From positions 1-6,505 of the forward strand of contig JAKONM010000165.1 of NCBI GenBank assembly GCA_022701925.1: DNA of 6,505 nt. The letters run 5' to 3'. Positions 1 to 4,708 of the stretch are shown here, in pieces. Position 1 is the stretch's first letter; each line of letters starts with the position of its first letter. Under the pieces are notes generated by a model. The model made no database searches, was not told the DNA's origin, and was given only the letters and a program-made list of their open reading frames with translations. Both the position numbers and the translations under genes were made by a program. The stretch is from Microbacteriaceae bacterium (lineage in GTDB: Bacteria; Actinomycetota; Actinomycetes; Actinomycetales; Microbacteriaceae).

Positions 1-82
1 GCGCCGCATGTTCGCCGACGTCGAGGGCGCGCCGCCCCGCGTCGTCGTGCACCCGCCCTGGTTCACCGCCCCGGTCGACTGA
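1..82 (+). CDS. C-terminal end of an unidentified protein (partial, 5' end outside window)
   Basis: The frame starting at base 2 is open from the left edge to a TGA at 80-82 and encodes 26 residues ending in VVVHPPWFTAPVD. Codon use (G/C at third positions) matches the genes downstream, and no other frame gives a sensible gene end here. The tail, with its aromatic and proline residues after a hydrophobic strand, looks like the end of a globular enzyme domain, but it is too short to place in a family. The next gene starts 52 bp later from its own putative promoter, so this gene probably forms a separate unit. Confidence 0.6.
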   Translation, partial: RRMFADVEGAPPRVVVHPPWFTAPVD

Positions 83-122
83 CCGCCGCATCCGACGACG
101 CCTGAGGGGGCGCCGACGGCCG

Positions 123-128
123 TACCCT
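123..128 (+). promoter_or_regulatory. Putative -10 box TACCCT, leaderless start of the small membrane protein
   Basis: TACCCT ends 6 nt before the ATG at 135, so transcription would begin at or within a base of the start codon. No Shine-Dalgarno motif lies between the hexamer and the ATG, which supports a leaderless mRNA. No convincing -35 box is visible. The same TAnnnT-N6/7-start arrangement recurs at six other genes in the window, which is the main support. Confidence 0.55.
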
Positions 129-134
129 CACGGC

Positions 135-479
135 ATGGCCGGATGGTTCGATCACGAGCGCGACTTCACCGCGGAGCCCCACGCTCCCATCAAGACGGTC
201 GAGTACGACGACCTCTCGAACCGCTCGCTCGACCGCCTGTACGCCCTGCGCCAGGCCCGCGTGCTACGGCTGGTGCTGGCGATCAGCGCGCTGGGCTCCG
301 GCGCGCTCACGGCGGCCCTGCCGTTGGGATGGGTGCTCGTGATCCCGGCCACGACGCTGTTCGTCGGCGGGCTGTTCGCGACCCCGATCGCGGCCTACCT
401 GCTGCGCAGCGTGATCCGGGAGATCCGCGGCCGCGAGGTCGAGATGTCGTTCGACCAGGAGCAGCGCCGCGCTTCCTAG
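135..479 (+). CDS. Small two-helix membrane protein of unknown function
   Basis: The gene encodes 114 residues. The N-terminal third is hydrophilic and acidic (residues 1-35, including FDHERD and EYDDLSNRSLDRLYALRQ). Two hydrophobic segments follow, at about 44-62 and 66-90, separated by a Leu-Gly turn. A charged amphipathic tail (RSVIREIRGREVEMSFDQEQRR) ends the protein. This suggests a helical hairpin in the inner membrane with both ends probably cytoplasmic, the Arg-rich flanks facing inward. The ATG at 135 is chosen because it sits 6 nt after a TAnnnT hexamer and the hydrophilic head belongs to this frame. I do not recognise a family. The stop TAG overlaps the putative promoter of the ribonuclease H gene 9 bp downstream, so the two are adjacent but may be separately transcribed. 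Confidence 0.8.
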   Translation: MAGWFDHERDFTAEPHAPIKTVEYDDLSNRSLDRLYALRQARVLRLVLAISALGSGALTAALPLGWVLVIPATTLFVGGLFATPIAAYLLRSVIREIRGREVEMSFDQEQRRAS

Positions 480-482
480 GCT
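477..482 (+). promoter_or_regulatory. Putative -10 box TAGGCT for the ribonuclease H gene, overlapping the upstream stop codon
   Basis: TAGGCT ends 6 nt before the GTG at 489, and its first three bases are the TAG stop of the preceding gene. No Shine-Dalgarno motif lies between, so a leaderless transcript from GTG is the simplest reading. Read-through from the upstream gene is also possible. No -35 box is recognisable. Confidence 0.45.
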
Positions 483-488
483 GTCGCG

Positions 489-1157
489 GTGACGATCACC
501 GCCGCCGCAGACGGATCCGCCCTCGGCAACCCCGGCCCCGCCGGCTGGGCCTGGTACATCGACGACGACCGCTGGGACTCCGGCGGCTGGCGCCGCGGCA
601 CGAACAACATGGGCGAGCTGAAGGCCGTGCTCGAGCTGTTCCGAGCCACCGCCGGCGTCGACGACGACCTGGTCGTGCTGTGCGACAGCCGCTACGTGAT
701 CGACTCGATCACCAAGTGGATGCCGGGCTGGAAGCGCAAGGGCTGGCGCAAGGCGGACGGACAGCCGGTGCTGAACGTCGACCTGATGCAGGAGCTGGAC
801 GCCGCGCTCGCCGGACGCCGCTACCGCTTCGAGTGGGTGAAGGGGCATGCCGGGCACCCGCTGAACGAGGCGGCCGACGAGCGCGCGCGCGGCGCCGCCA
901 CCGCGTACCAGCGCGGCGCCGAGGCGGAGGGCGGCCCCGGGTTCGCGCCGGGGGCTCCCCGGCCCGCGGTCGGCGCCTCCCGCCCCGAGCCCGTGCCCGC
1001 CGTCGCGGCGCCCGCGCTGTTCGACGCCGACGAGGACGACGACCGCGTGCTGACCCTGCGCCTGGGACCGAACGAGTGGCGGCGCGTGCGGGCACTGGCG
1101 GACGAGGCGGGCACCAGCCCCGAGGACGCGGTCCGGGCGCTGCTGCGCCGCCGCTGA
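489..1157 (+). CDS. rnhA: Ribonuclease HI with C-terminal ribbon-helix-helix-like extension
   Basis: Type I ribonucleases H cut the RNA strand of RNA-DNA hybrids (R-loops, replication primers) using two metal ions. Residues 1-138 carry the fold and active site: D8 in AADGSALGNPGP, E43 in TNNMGEL, D66 in VVLCDSRYVI, H120 in WVKGHAGHPLNE and D130 in NEAADERAR. These match E. coli D10, E48, D70, H124 and D134 in order and spacing. The basic SITKWMPGWKRKGWRKADG segment (residues 73-91) matches the substrate-handling basic protrusion. At 222 residues the protein is about 65 longer than E. coli RNase HI. After a Pro/Ala/Gly-rich linker (about 141-177) and an acidic patch (178-185), residues 186-222 read as a strand (VLTLRL), a helix (PNEWRRVRALADEAG) and a second helix (SPEDAVRALLRR), like a ribbon-helix-helix module. 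GTG at 489 is favoured because it lies 6 nt after a -10-like hexamer and gives the standard N terminus. Confidence 0.93.
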   Translation: MTITAAADGSALGNPGPAGWAWYIDDDRWDSGGWRRGTNNMGELKAVLELFRATAGVDDDLVVLCDSRYVIDSITKWMPGWKRKGWRKADGQPVLNVDLMQELDAALAGRRYRFEWVKGHAGHPLNEAADERARGAATAYQRGAEAEGGPGFAPGAPRPAVGASRPEPVPAVAAPALFDADEDDDRVLTLRLGPNEWRRVRALADEAGTSPEDAVRALLRRR

Positions 1158-1188
1158 CCCCGCCCCTCTTTCCTTCCCTTCCCGAGGG

Positions 1189-1252
1189 TCTGCGGTTCCT
1201 CCGCACGTCTGCGGTCTGCCGACCGACCGCACATGCGCGGACGAACCGCAGA
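1189..1252. repeat. Nested inverted repeat with four TGCGGT/ACCGCA boxes; possible terminator, operator or palindromic repeat element
   Basis: The outer arms TCTGCGGTTC (1189-1198) and GAACCGCAGA (1243-1252) are perfect complements. After one mismatch the stem continues with TCCGC (1200-1204) and GCGGA (1237-1241). A second perfect stem sits inside: TGCGGTC (1210-1216) and GACCGCA (1225-1231), with an 8-nt loop. The core hexamer thus occurs four times: forward at 1191 and 1210, inverted at 1226 and 1245, with 19-bp spacing on each side. It lies 31 bp after the ribonuclease H stop, so it could terminate that transcript, although no T-run follows. It could equally be an operator for the downstream operon or a copy of a dispersed palindromic repeat. 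Confidence 0.7.
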
Positions 1253-1281
1253 AGCAGGTGCGCGACCAGGGCGGGCGTCGC

Positions 1282-1287
1282 TAGCGT
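1282..1287 (+). promoter_or_regulatory. Putative -10 box TAGCGT, leaderless promoter of the three-gene membrane operon
   Basis: TAGCGT is followed by the 6-nt spacer GACGGC and then the ATG at 1294. The spacer is nearly the same as CACGGC at the promoter of the gene at 135. There is no Shine-Dalgarno motif before this ATG, although the two downstream genes in the operon have one. The nested inverted repeat ends 29 bp upstream, within reach of a repressor or activator site. Confidence 0.55.
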
Positions 1288-1293
1288 GACGGC

Positions 1294-1863
1294 ATGTCGC
1301 GCCCGCCCCGGACCGCGCGCCGCGGGCGGCCGGCGGTCGTCGTCGCCGCGGTCGCGCTGCTGATCGGCGGCGTCGCGCTGCTCGGCGGGTTCGCGGACGT
1401 GCCGCGGGAGCGGCTGCCCGTGCTGCCGCTGGGCGGCACCTACGACAACGGGCTCTACTCGGTCTCCGTGCGGTCCGTCCGCGTGGTCGACCGGGACCCG
1501 GTCTCGGGATCCGGGGCGACGCGGCGGGTCGTCGTGGCGGACGTCGACCTGCTGTTCCGCGGCGACGCGCCGACGACGGGGGCCGCCCTCTGGCTCGCGC
1601 CGCTGGACGCCGGGCTGCCCGCGCAGCCCGCGCTGGACGACGTGCGGGTGGTGGACGAGCGCAACGGGCTGACCGAACCGGTGCAGCCGGGGCTCCCGCT
1701 GCGAACGGTCTACACGTGGACGCTGCCGACCACCACGCGGGTCGAACCGGGCGACCGCGTCCGGCTCGGCGTCTACGAGCGCTACGAGGTCGAGGACGCG
1801 GCGATCGACGGCGTCACGACGGACTCCGTGCTGGTCGCCTTCTTCCGGAGCGGGGCGTCGTGA
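1294..1863 (+). CDS. Membrane-anchored protein with predicted beta-sandwich exterior domain (operon gene 1)
   Basis: The gene encodes 189 residues. A basic N terminus (RPPRTARRGR) precedes one hydrophobic helix at about 13-33, and the rest is hydrophilic and rich in beta-forming segments. Examples are YSVSVRSVRVV (55-65), RRVVVADVDLLF (77-88), LRTVYTWTLP (136-145) and DRVRLGVYERYEV (154-166). This suggests a single-pass protein, N terminus in, with an exterior immunoglobulin-like or DUF4352-like sandwich. That assignment rests on topology and strand pattern, not on a diagnostic motif. There are no cysteines. The ATG at 1294 follows a leaderless-type promoter. Its stop overlaps the next start as GTGA at 1860-1863, so it is translationally coupled to the second gene. 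Function is unknown; the anchored exterior domain suggests a cell-envelope role. Confidence 0.85.
   Translation: MSRPPRTARRGRPAVVVAAVALLIGGVALLGGFADVPRERLPVLPLGGTYDNGLYSVSVRSVRVVDRDPVSGSGATRRVVVADVDLLFRGDAPTTGAALWLAPLDAGLPAQPALDDVRVVDERNGLTEPVQPGLPLRTVYTWTLPTTTRVEPGDRVRLGVYERYEVEDAAIDGVTTDSVLVAFFRSGAS
1847..1850 (+). promoter_or_regulatory. Shine-Dalgarno GGAG for operon gene 2
   Basis: GGAG lies 9 nt before the GTG at 1860, inside the end of gene 1. It fixes the start at the GTG that overlaps the TGA of gene 1 rather than an in-frame ATG further upstream (1716), which lies deep within gene 1. Confidence 0.6.
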
Positions 1864-2441
1864 GCGGGCGGGCCCGGGCTGCGCTACGCCCCCTGGCGGC
1901 CGCCGCGATGCTGCTCGTGGCCGCCGCGGCGACGCTGTCGGCCCCGACGGACGACGCCGTGCAGTCGCCCGTCGAGACGGTCGGGCCCGCCGGACGCACG
2001 GTCGTGTCCCGACTCGCCGAGGCGGACGTGCACGGCGTCCAGGCCGCGCGGCGGCTGGCACTGCCCGCCGGGTCGGCCGAGCGCGACTCGACCACGTCGG
2101 GCGTCTGGATCGTCGTCGACGTCACGGTCGCCTGCCGGCTGACCCCCTGCGGCTTCGGGGAGTCCCGGCTGCAGGTCGGCGGCCGGTCGTACGCGCCCTC
2201 GCCCATCGTCCCGGGCGCCTCCTTCGCCACCATGAACGTGGGACCGCGCCTGCGCTACCGCACCAGTGCGCTGTTCGAGGTGCCCCGGTCGGCGCTGGCC
2301 GCCGGGAGGGCACGCCTCGTGGTGCAGGGCGCGCGGACGATGGCGCTGGAGGGCGTGCCGGTGATCACGATGCGGCTGCCGGACGCCGTGCGGACGAGCG
2401 CAGCGGTCCGCAGCACCGTCCTGGTGGGAGCCGCGTCGTGA
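1860..2441 (+). CDS. Exported or membrane-anchored protein with predicted beta-rich domain (operon gene 2)
   Basis: Starting at GTG 1860, the gene encodes 193 residues. A short basic head (SGRARAALR) and a hydrophobic, Ala-rich helix at about 11-28 form a signal anchor or signal peptide. Export cleavage is uncertain because a proline follows the last small residue (TLSAPT). The remainder holds beta-like segments such as GVWIVVDVTVAC (81-92), RYRTSALFEV (132-141) and ARLVVQG (151-157). Cys92 and Cys97 could form a short disulfide loop outside the cell. Size and topology match genes 1 and 3, suggesting distant paralogues or partners in one envelope complex. The start overlaps the gene 1 stop and the end overlaps the gene 3 start, both as GTGA. 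I do not recognise a named family. Confidence 0.82.
   Translation: MSGRARAALRPLAAAAMLLVAAAATLSAPTDDAVQSPVETVGPAGRTVVSRLAEADVHGVQAARRLALPAGSAERDSTTSGVWIVVDVTVACRLTPCGFGESRLQVGGRSYAPSPIVPGASFATMNVGPRLRYRTSALFEVPRSALAAGRARLVVQGARTMALEGVPVITMRLPDAVRTSAAVRSTVLVGAAS
2427..2430 (+). promoter_or_regulatory. Shine-Dalgarno GGAG for operon gene 3
   Basis: GGAG, within GGGAG, ends 7 nt before the GTG at 2438. It supports that start and shows that this operon-internal gene uses an ordinary ribosome site, unlike the leaderless first gene. Confidence 0.6.
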
Positions 2442-3019
2442 CGCCGTGGCTGCGCGCCAACCGCGCCGGGCTGATCGCGATCGCGGTGGCCCTGCCGCTG
2501 CTCGCCGTCCTCCTGGTGCCCGTGCAGCTGATCGGGGTCACGCGCACGGAGGTGGTGGAGGAGGTGCCGGCCGGCGCCTCCGGGCGGCTGGACGGGCTGC
2601 GGTACTCGGTCATCGCGGCCGACGAGTTCGGTCGCACGAAGGGGCTGACCACGCCGGCGGGCACGACGCTGGTCGCCGCCGTCGTCGAGGTCCGAACCAC
2701 GGATCAGCGGCCGGTCGCCGCGACCTGCTCGTTCACCCTCTCCGCCCCGGGCGCGGGTGGACGAGCCGATTGGGATCCGCAGCAGCCCTTCGACTCCGCC
2801 CGGTACGGCTACCGCCGGGGCGACGGCTTCGCGGCCGACTGCTCGGCCGCGCCCACCGGGCGCTACCGGGCCGAGGTCGTCTTCCTGGCGCCGGAGGGCA
2901 CGGCGCGCGGCGCCTCCGTGGACGTCACCGCGCCGGGAGCACCGGGGACGACGCAGGTGCTGCGGCTCCGTCTCCCCGCGGCTCCGGCGCCGACGGCCGC
3001 CGCACTGCCGGCGCGCTGA
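2438..3019 (+). CDS. Membrane-anchored protein with DUF4352-like exterior domain (operon gene 3)
   Basis: The gene encodes 193 residues. One strong hydrophobic helix spans about 10-33 (AGLIAIAVALPLLAVLLVPV). The exterior part contains GLRYSVIAADEFGR (53-66) and GTTLVAAVVEVRTTDQRPVAATCSF (75-99). This pattern of a first strand, a loop, then a long 'tlv.v.v.v' strand is typical of DUF4352/telokin-like sandwiches, though that is a resemblance only. Cys97 and Cys135 could pair in a disulfide. The C-terminal stretch after about residue 163 is low-complexity Ala/Pro (AAPAPTAAALPAR). The GTG start overlaps the gene 2 TGA. Its last 95 bp overlap the 3' end of the convergent polytopic membrane protein gene, and no earlier stop is available on either strand. 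Function is unknown; it is probably made together with genes 1 and 2. Confidence 0.83.
   Translation: MTPWLRANRAGLIAIAVALPLLAVLLVPVQLIGVTRTEVVEEVPAGASGRLDGLRYSVIAADEFGRTKGLTTPAGTTLVAAVVEVRTTDQRPVAATCSFTLSAPGAGGRADWDPQQPFDSARYGYRRGDGFAADCSAAPTGRYRAEVVFLAPEGTARGASVDVTAPGAPGTTQVLRLRLPAAPAPTAAALPAR
2925..3019. other. Convergent 95-bp gene overlap bounded by an inverted repeat containing both stop codons
   Basis: The plus-strand operon ends at the TGA at 3017-3019 and the minus-strand membrane protein ends at the TGA complementary to 2925-2927, so both strands code between. The final 15 bases of the two genes are nearly identical when each is read 5' to 3' (3005-3019 plus; 2939-2925 minus; 13 of 15 match). 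This gives inverted arms, and both proteins end in Leu-Pro-Ala-Arg. No separate terminator is visible between the two genes. Confidence 0.7.
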
Positions 3020-4199
3020 TCCGCCGAGCGCGCCAGGCTGCGAGCGCGAGGTCGAAGGCCGCGGCGAGCAGGCAGATGCGCACCGTCTCGGCCACCGCGG
3101 TGATCGGGATCGTCACGAGCGGCAGCACGATCGACCAGAACGGGAAGTCGTTCGCGCCGATCGCGCGCGTCGCGGCGAACACCGCCCACGACTGCGCCGC
3201 GACCACGAGGGCGGAGGAGGCCAAGAACGCGGCGAGCGCACCGGGGTCCGTGCGGGCGATCAGGCGGGCGGCGACGGTGAGCGGCCGGTAGACCGAGTCC
3301 CACTCGTCGTCGACCCGGCGGCGTCGCTTCGCGATCGCGGCGGGCAGGCGGCCGAGCACGGTGCGCAGCCGCACCTCGACCCGCTTCGGCACCACCCGCT
3401 CCTCGGCCACCGCGGCCAGGTCGCGCGTCGAGACGATGCCGGCGACCAGCAGCCAGGCCAGCGGCAGCGCGATCAGCTGCAGCAGCAGCGGCACCAGTCC
3501 GTCGATCCCGTCGATCGCCACGCGGAGCGGCGTCCACAGCTCGCGCAGCACCTGCCGGCCGTCGACGCCCCAGCGCACCACCTGCCGCTCCCGGATCCAG
3601 CCGAGCACCGGACCGAGCGAGGCGCTGATGCCGCTGACCGCGACGAAGACCCACACGGCCTCCAGGTAGATCTCGAGCAGGGCGAAGGCTCGCGGCAGGC
3701 GGTCGCCCCAGCGCTGCAGCGCCTGCCGGCCCAGGAAGGCCAGCACGATCACCGCGACGACCAGCGGTCCGGAGCCGGGACCGAGGAATGCGAGGCCCTT
3801 GCCGAAGGACCATCTGGCGGCCCGGTTGGCGTAGCTCTCGACGTCCTGCTGCAGCAGTCCGACCAGGCCGTAGAGCACGAAGAAGGGCACGATGCTCGCC
3901 AGCAGCACGTCCAGGAACTCGCGGGCGCGGCGCCCTGCGCCCGGCTGCCGCGGGCCCGCGAGCGCCCGGGTCGCGGGCAGCGCGCGCCGCACCGCCAGGA
4001 ACATGCCGACGTAGGAGATCAGCCGGGCCAGCACGGCGAGCGGCAGCAGCAGGAACGCGGAGAGGCCGCTGTCCGCGCCGATCGGCGCCGCCAGCGACAG
4101 CACCGACTCGCGGACGACCACGCCGCCCAGGTACCAGGCGAGCACGGTCGGCCAGGTGGCCGCGAGGGCGCGGAACCAGGTGCCAAACAGCGCCGTCAT
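2925..4199 (-). CDS. Polytopic membrane protein of unknown function, about 8 helices
   Basis: The gene encodes 424 residues from the ATG at 4199. Hydrophobic segments appear at about 8-28, 46-70, 97-116, 145-158, 172-195, 232-255, 321-345 and 353-388, giving roughly eight membrane passes. Basic loops (RRALPATRALAGPRQPGAGRRAR at 71-93; KRRRRVDDEW at 291-300) should lie in the cytoplasm. The last 30 or so residues are Pro/Ala-rich, probably disordered, and are the part overlapping the operon on the other strand. The ATG at 4199 is preferred over one at 4208, because 4208 falls inside the -10-like hexamer and the frame continues open further upstream without a plausible protein. I recognise no transporter signature or catalytic motif; a channel, transporter or envelope scaffold are all possible. 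Confidence 0.82.
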   Translation of the reverse strand: MTALFGTWFRALAATWPTVLAWYLGGVVVRESVLSLAAPIGADSGLSAFLLLPLAVLARLISYVGMFLAVRRALPATRALAGPRQPGAGRRAREFLDVLLASIVPFFVLYGLVGLLQQDVESYANRAARWSFGKGLAFLGPGSGPLVVAVIVLAFLGRQALQRWGDRLPRAFALLEIYLEAVWVFVAVSGISASLGPVLGWIRERQVVRWGVDGRQVLRELWTPLRVAIDGIDGLVPLLLQLIALPLAWLLVAGIVSTRDLAAVAEERVVPKRVEVRLRTVLGRLPAAIAKRRRRVDDEWDSVYRPLTVAARLIARTDPGALAAFLASSALVVAAQSWAVFAATRAIGANDFPFWSIVLPLVTIPITAVAETVRICLLAAAFDLALAAWRARRISAPAVRRPSAPEPRGDGAAAPASSPVLPAR

Positions 4200-4206
4200 G
4201 GGCGCC

Positions 4207-4212
4207 ATCGTA
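4207..4212 (-). promoter_or_regulatory. Putative -10 box TACGAT for the polytopic membrane protein
   Basis: Read on the minus strand, TACGAT ends 7 nt before the ATG at 4199, matching the leaderless pattern at other genes. It decides the start between the ATGs at 4208 and 4199. The nested palindrome at 4230-4306 lies just upstream, where an operator would be expected. No -35 box is apparent. Confidence 0.55.
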
Positions 4213-4229
4213 GGGAGGGGGCGCACCGG

Positions 4230-4306
4230 GACCAGATCCAGGACGCGTGACCAGGGGCGCCCCTGGTCGGCTGTCGCAGATCCGGTCAGGCGTCCTGGGG
4301 CTGGTC
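4230..4306. repeat. Nested palindrome: perfect 20-bp core flanked by 16-bp inverted arms
   Basis: The core is a perfect 20-bp palindrome at 4249-4268 with half-site GACCAGGGGC. It is flanked by arms at 4230-4245 and 4291-4306 that are inverted copies of each other at 14 of 16 positions. The hexamer GACCAG/CTGGTC occurs four times, at 4230, 4249, 4263 and 4301. The core lies 17 bp beyond the stop of the DUF5997-type gene (minus strand) and upstream of the membrane protein promoter. It could therefore be a terminator for the former, an operator for the latter, or both. No T-run follows on the minus strand. The right outer arm lies inside the last codons of the DUF5997-type gene. Confidence 0.7.
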
Positions 4307-4684
4307 GGGCGCGCGGCGGGCGGCGGCGCGGCCGTGCTTGATGCGCGCGTTCTCCTCCATCACGCCCGCGTGCACCTGGCGCTCCTGCACCAGCCAGGCC
4401 GGCTTCTCCTGCAGCAGGTCCTGGATCTGCTCGGTGGTCAGCGGCTCCAGCACCTCGGCGCGGCGCAGGCCGGCGACCGAGACGCCGAGCTTCGCGGCGA
4501 CCACGGGCCGCGGGTGCGGGCCCTCCCGGCGCAGCGTCGCCAGCCACTCGGGCGGGTCCGCCTGCAGCTCGGCGAAGCGCGAGCGGCTGACCGGGCCCCC
4601 GCGGAAGTCCTCCGGCGTCGCCGCCAGCAGCACGCCCAGCTTCTTCGCGGCGGTCTCGGGCTTCATCGTCTGCTCGTCGGCCAT
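4286..4684 (-). CDS. DUF5997-type protein with internal tandem duplication
   Basis: The gene encodes 132 soluble residues, recognised from memory as the actinobacterial DUF5997 family by its MKPETAAKKLGV start, PPEWL, GPHPRPVVAAKLGVS and W-L-R-E-R features. Residues 11-53 align without gaps to 61-103, exactly 50 residues apart, with 12 of 43 identical: A13, K15, L16, G17, V18, A21, P31, L40, P45, W47, L48 and R52, plus their +50 partners. Each repeat reads as helix, turn (KLGV), helix, then P-x-W-L, similar to a small helix-turn-helix; DNA binding is inference only. The tail (about 104-132) is charged and basic. ATG 4684 follows a TAACTT hexamer by 7 nt. The gene is divergent, across 24 bp, from the LysR-like effector domain gene, an arrangement I recall as recurrent in actinobacteria, so a joint role is likely. 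Biochemical function is unknown. Confidence 0.85.
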   Translation of the reverse strand: MADEQTMKPETAAKKLGVLLAATPEDFRGGPVSRSRFAELQADPPEWLATLRREGPHPRPVVAAKLGVSVAGLRRAEVLEPLTTEQIQDLLQEKPAWLVQERQVHAGVMEENARIKHGRAAARRAPDQPQDA

Positions 4685-4708
4685 GCCCGAGAAGTTACCC
4701 TTCGGCTC
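4685..4708. promoter_or_regulatory. Overlapping divergent leaderless promoters sharing one TA
   Basis: This 24-bp gap is the whole region between two divergent start codons. The plus-strand hexamer TACCCT (4696-4701) ends 7 nt before GTG 4709. The minus-strand hexamer TAACTT (complement of 4692-4697) ends 7 nt before ATG 4684. Both use the TA at 4696-4697, which lies exactly at the centre of the gap with 11 bp on each side. RNA polymerase could not open both at once. An imperfect inverted pair (CCGAGAAG at 4687-4694, CTTCGG at 4700-4705) surrounds the shared bases. Confidence 0.6.

Larger units (their letters stand above)
1158..1293. other. Intergenic region carrying a nested inverted repeat and the operon promoter
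   Basis: This 136-bp gap separates the ribonuclease H gene from the three-gene membrane operon. It begins with a pyrimidine-rich stretch (about 1158-1184), then holds the symmetric inverted repeat at 1189-1252, and ends with the -10-like box at 1282-1287. No coding frame of plausible character crosses it. Confidence 0.7.

Noticed and set aside
264..1232. Long minus-strand open frame opposite the small membrane protein and RNase H genes
   Set aside because: It is antisense to a clear ribonuclease HI with all catalytic residues; its translation is Arg/Ala/Gly/Val-rich with no domain pattern, the usual shadow in very GC-rich DNA.
1716..1859. Upstream ATG start for operon gene 2
   Set aside because: It would overlap gene 1 by about 150 bp; the GTG at 1860 has a GGAG site and starts directly before a signal-anchor helix.
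709..2061. Long minus-strand open frame crossing three plus-strand genes and a gap
   Set aside because: The translation is dominated by Arg and Pro, ignores gene boundaries and has no plausible start context.
2757..4250. 497-codon plus-strand open frame opposite the polytopic membrane protein
   Set aside because: The translation is charged low-complexity (R, H, Q, E, D), while the opposite strand gives regular hydrophobic helices; the minus strand is the coding one.
4200..4547. Upstream extension of the polytopic membrane protein through the palindrome into the DUF5997-type gene
   Set aside because: The extra residues are Arg/Ala/Pro-rich shadow sequence, and the -10-like TACGAT at 4212-4207 places the start at 4199.
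4247..4708. N-terminal extension of the LysR-like protein that might supply the missing DNA-binding domain
   Set aside because: The open frame upstream is antisense to the DUF5997-type gene and shows no winged helix-turn-helix pattern; the missing domain appears truly absent.
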